A stretch of 7,717 bases of DNA from positions 1 to 7,717 of the forward strand of contig CALLAD010000065.1 in the NCBI GenBank assembly GCA_938002625.1, read 5' to 3'. The first letter of the stretch is position 1. Every line of letters begins with the position of its first letter. This document shows positions 6,641 to 7,717 of this stretch, one piece after another. Under the pieces are notes generated by a model. The model worked only from the letters and a program-made list of their open reading frames with translations, had not been told where the DNA came from and searched no databases. The position numbers were made by a program, and so were the translations under genes. This DNA comes from an uncultured Aquificaceae bacterium. GTDB lineage: Bacteria > Aquificota > Aquificia > Aquificales > Aquificaceae.

Positions 6641-7341
6641 TTAAGGTATTTATTAAAGAAAGCTTTAGTCTTCTCCCATGCATCATTGGCGTATTCCTCG
6701 TGGTATACCTCTGGCCTTGTATTGTTAAAGAAAGCATGATCAACACCAGAGTAAATTACAAACTGGGCCTTAAGGTTATTTTTGTTGCATTCTTCTATAG
6801 CCTTAAGAACCTCTGATAGAGGTATAAAGGCATCCTTACCAGCATGAAGGGCAAGCACTGGAGCTTTTATCTTTGAAAAGTCTATGGGTACTAAGGCATA
6901 AAGGCCGTAGTATGGTACCAAAGCTTTAAATTCATCAGCAAACTTAGAGCCAAAGTACCATGTGCACGTACCACCACAACAAAAACCTGTTGCTCCAAGA
7001 ATAAACTCACCAGCCCTTGCCACATAACCCATATCTATCTCTTTAAAATAGTCAAGGGAAGCCTTAACCATTGCCTCCGCCTCCGCCAACCTGTTTTGGA
7101 AAAGGTCTTGCATTAATTTACCTGCATTTTCTGGATCGCTTGCCGTTTTACCCTTATACAGGTCAATGCCGAAGGCATAAAAACCTTCCTTAGCATACCT
7201 GTCGCAAACATCCTTTATGTGATCTACAAGCCCCCACCATTCGTGAAATACAAAGACCATTGGGCCCCTTCTAGACTCTGGCTCTGCCCAGTAGCCGGAT
7301 ACTTCTACACCGTTCTTGTTAAAGCTTATCATTCTCCCCAT
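6637..7341 (-). CDS. dienelactone hydrolase family alpha/beta hydrolase
   Basis: A 234-residue cytoplasmic alpha/beta hydrolase of the dienelactone hydrolase (DLH, carboxymethylenebutenolidase) family, close to the family's usual length of about 235. No signal peptide is seen. The conserved HEWWGL motif (33-38, with E34), the nucleophile elbow GFCCGG (119-124, nucleophile C121), the acid in GKDAFIP (D170) and the histidine in GVDHAFFN (H202) give the full Cys-Asp-His set. A second cysteine (C122) lies beside the nucleophile, with another at C126. The true substrate is unknown; nothing here suggests aromatic degradation, and many DLH-family proteins are uncharacterised esterases. The ATG at 7341-7339 is supported by a strong Shine-Dalgarno seven bases upstream; an ATG three codons later is less well placed. 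It is joined to cstA by an ATGA overlap, so the two are probably made together. Confidence 0.92.
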   Translation of the reverse strand: MGRMISFNKNGVEVSGYWAEPESRRGPMVFVFHEWWGLVDHIKDVCDRYAKEGFYAFGIDLYKGKTASDPENAGKLMQDLFQNRLAEAEAMVKASLDYFKEIDMGYVARAGEFILGATGFCCGGTCTWYFGSKFADEFKALVPYYGLYALVPIDFSKIKAPVLALHAGKDAFIPLSEVLKAIEECNKNNLKAQFVIYSGVDHAFFNNTRPEVYHEEYANDAWEKTKAFFNKYLK

Positions 7342-7348
7342 GGTTTAT

Positions 7349-7357
7349 ACCTCCTTT
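7349..7357 (-). promoter_or_regulatory. strong Shine-Dalgarno for the hydrolase gene
   Basis: AAAGGAGGT on the minus strand sits seven bases before the ATG at 7341. It matches the 16S 3' end almost fully and decides the start codon. It is the only strong ribosome-binding site in the window. Confidence 0.9.
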
Positions 7358-7377
7358 AAAGTTTTTGTATAGTTTAA

Positions 7378-7404
7378 ATTATAGCATTAAATAAGCATAG
7401 ACAA
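7378..7404 (-). promoter_or_regulatory. candidate promoter for hydrolase-cstA unit
   Basis: On the minus strand a perfect TATAAT lies at 7383-7378, with TTGTCT at 7404-7399 as a possible -35 (15-bp spacer; shifting one or two bases gives CTTGTC or GCTTGT at 16-17 bp). The predicted start near 7371 would give a leader of about 30 nt carrying the strong Shine-Dalgarno. The -10 overlaps the uppP stop codon (7381-7379). The perfect -10 is the strongest part of the call and the -35 is weak. Confidence 0.5.
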
Positions 7405-7717
7405 GCCCAACGAGAATCCTATAAACTCCAAAAGGCACAAAAGAGTATCTTTGAAGAAGTCTAAGTAAGAGCTTTACACTTAAAAGGGCAAAGATAAAGG
7501 AAGTTATAAACCCCAGAAAAAGTATATACCATTCCTCTGCTTGAAAACTTTCATGGGATTTATAAAGGTCGTAGCTCATGGCTACAAGCATTGTGGGAAC
7601 TGCTAAAAGAAAGGAGAATTCTGCAGCCGCTTTTCTATTTAATCCCCTTAGCATGCCACCACTTATGGTTGCGCCAGAGCGAGAAACCCCCGGGATCATG
7701 GCAAGGCTTTGAAATAG
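7379..7717 (-). CDS. uppP: undecaprenyl-diphosphatase UppP (BacA family), N-terminus outside window
   Basis: UppP is an integral membrane enzyme that dephosphorylates undecaprenyl pyrophosphate, recycling the lipid carrier for peptidoglycan and other surface polymers; overexpression gives bacitracin resistance. The frame is open from base 7717, so 112 C-terminal residues are visible of a family of about 255-275. The visible part begins with LFQSLAMIPGVSRSGAT, which holds the conserved second active-site motif PGxSRSGAT with its catalytic arginine. ISGGMLRGLNRKAAAEFSF follows, then three membrane segments ending in VYAYLML. The Met before IPGVSRS is internal, not a start, because family homology continues upstream (QSLA) to the edge. 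The N-terminal glutamate-rich active-site motif is outside. Its stop lies 37 bp before the hydrolase start and overlaps that gene's likely -10. Confidence 0.95.
   Translation of the reverse strand, partial: LFQSLAMIPGVSRSGATISGGMLRGLNRKAAAEFSFLLAVPTMLVAMSYDLYKSHESFQAEEWYILFLGFITSFIFALLSVKLLLRLLQRYSFVPFGVYRILVGLVYAYLML

Noticed and set aside
1..7717. Mobile element, CRISPR array, toxin-antitoxin or defence system
   Set aside because: No transposase, integrase, spaced direct repeats, attachment-like repeats or orphan gene of unknown family is seen. All open regions are explained by recognised housekeeping genes.

Overview
The window is a compact, gene-dense chromosomal stretch with no sign of a mobile, phage, defence or CRISPR element. 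It holds seven protein genes, two cut by the window edges, and one tRNA gene, with almost no non-coding DNA. The protein style (Lys/Glu/Ile/Tyr-rich, Arg mostly AGG/AGA, frequent ATA for Ile), the moderate AT richness, and the habit of scattering housekeeping genes into mixed clusters suggest a thermophilic bacterium. Aquificales, such as a Hydrogenobacter/Thermocrinis/Aquifex relative, is my best guess. This is inference from style, not from a search.

Layout. On the minus strand at the left edge is the 5' part of radA (1-1070), a recombination and branch-migration ATPase. It is divergent, across only 24 bp, from bioD (1095-1754, plus), dethiobiotin synthetase. The end of bioD overlaps tail-to-tail by 27 bp with the end of a minus-strand series that fills the rest of the window. 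In transcription order, right to left, this series is: the 3' part of uppP (undecaprenyl-diphosphatase, 7717-7379), a dienelactone-hydrolase-family gene (7341-6637), cstA (carbon-starvation/pyruvate-type transporter, 6640-4640), tRNA-Ser(GCU) (4605-4516), carA (carbamoyl-phosphate synthase small subunit, 4491-3376) and ftsI (division-type class B penicillin-binding protein, 3389-1728).

How the genes work together. The hydrolase and cstA are joined by an ATGA start/stop overlap. carA and ftsI overlap by 14 bp. Two sigma70-like promoter candidates can be read inside the series. One overlaps the uppP stop codon and precedes a near-perfect Shine-Dalgarno for the hydrolase. The other overlaps the cstA stop codon and would start transcription only a few nucleotides before the tRNA. 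The series is therefore probably at least two overlapping transcription units: hydrolase-cstA(-tRNA-carA-ftsI) and tRNA-carA-ftsI. Functionally it mixes cell-wall lipid recycling (uppP) and septal peptidoglycan synthesis (ftsI) with carbon uptake (cstA) and carbamoyl-phosphate synthesis for pyrimidines and arginine (carA).

I do not see a previously undescribed system. The points worth a second look are architectural: a tRNA with almost no 5' leader placed 24 nt before carA, a divergent pair with no room for normal leaders, an antisense gene-end overlap, and a cstA tied to a hydrolase with no small YbdD/YjiX partner beside it.
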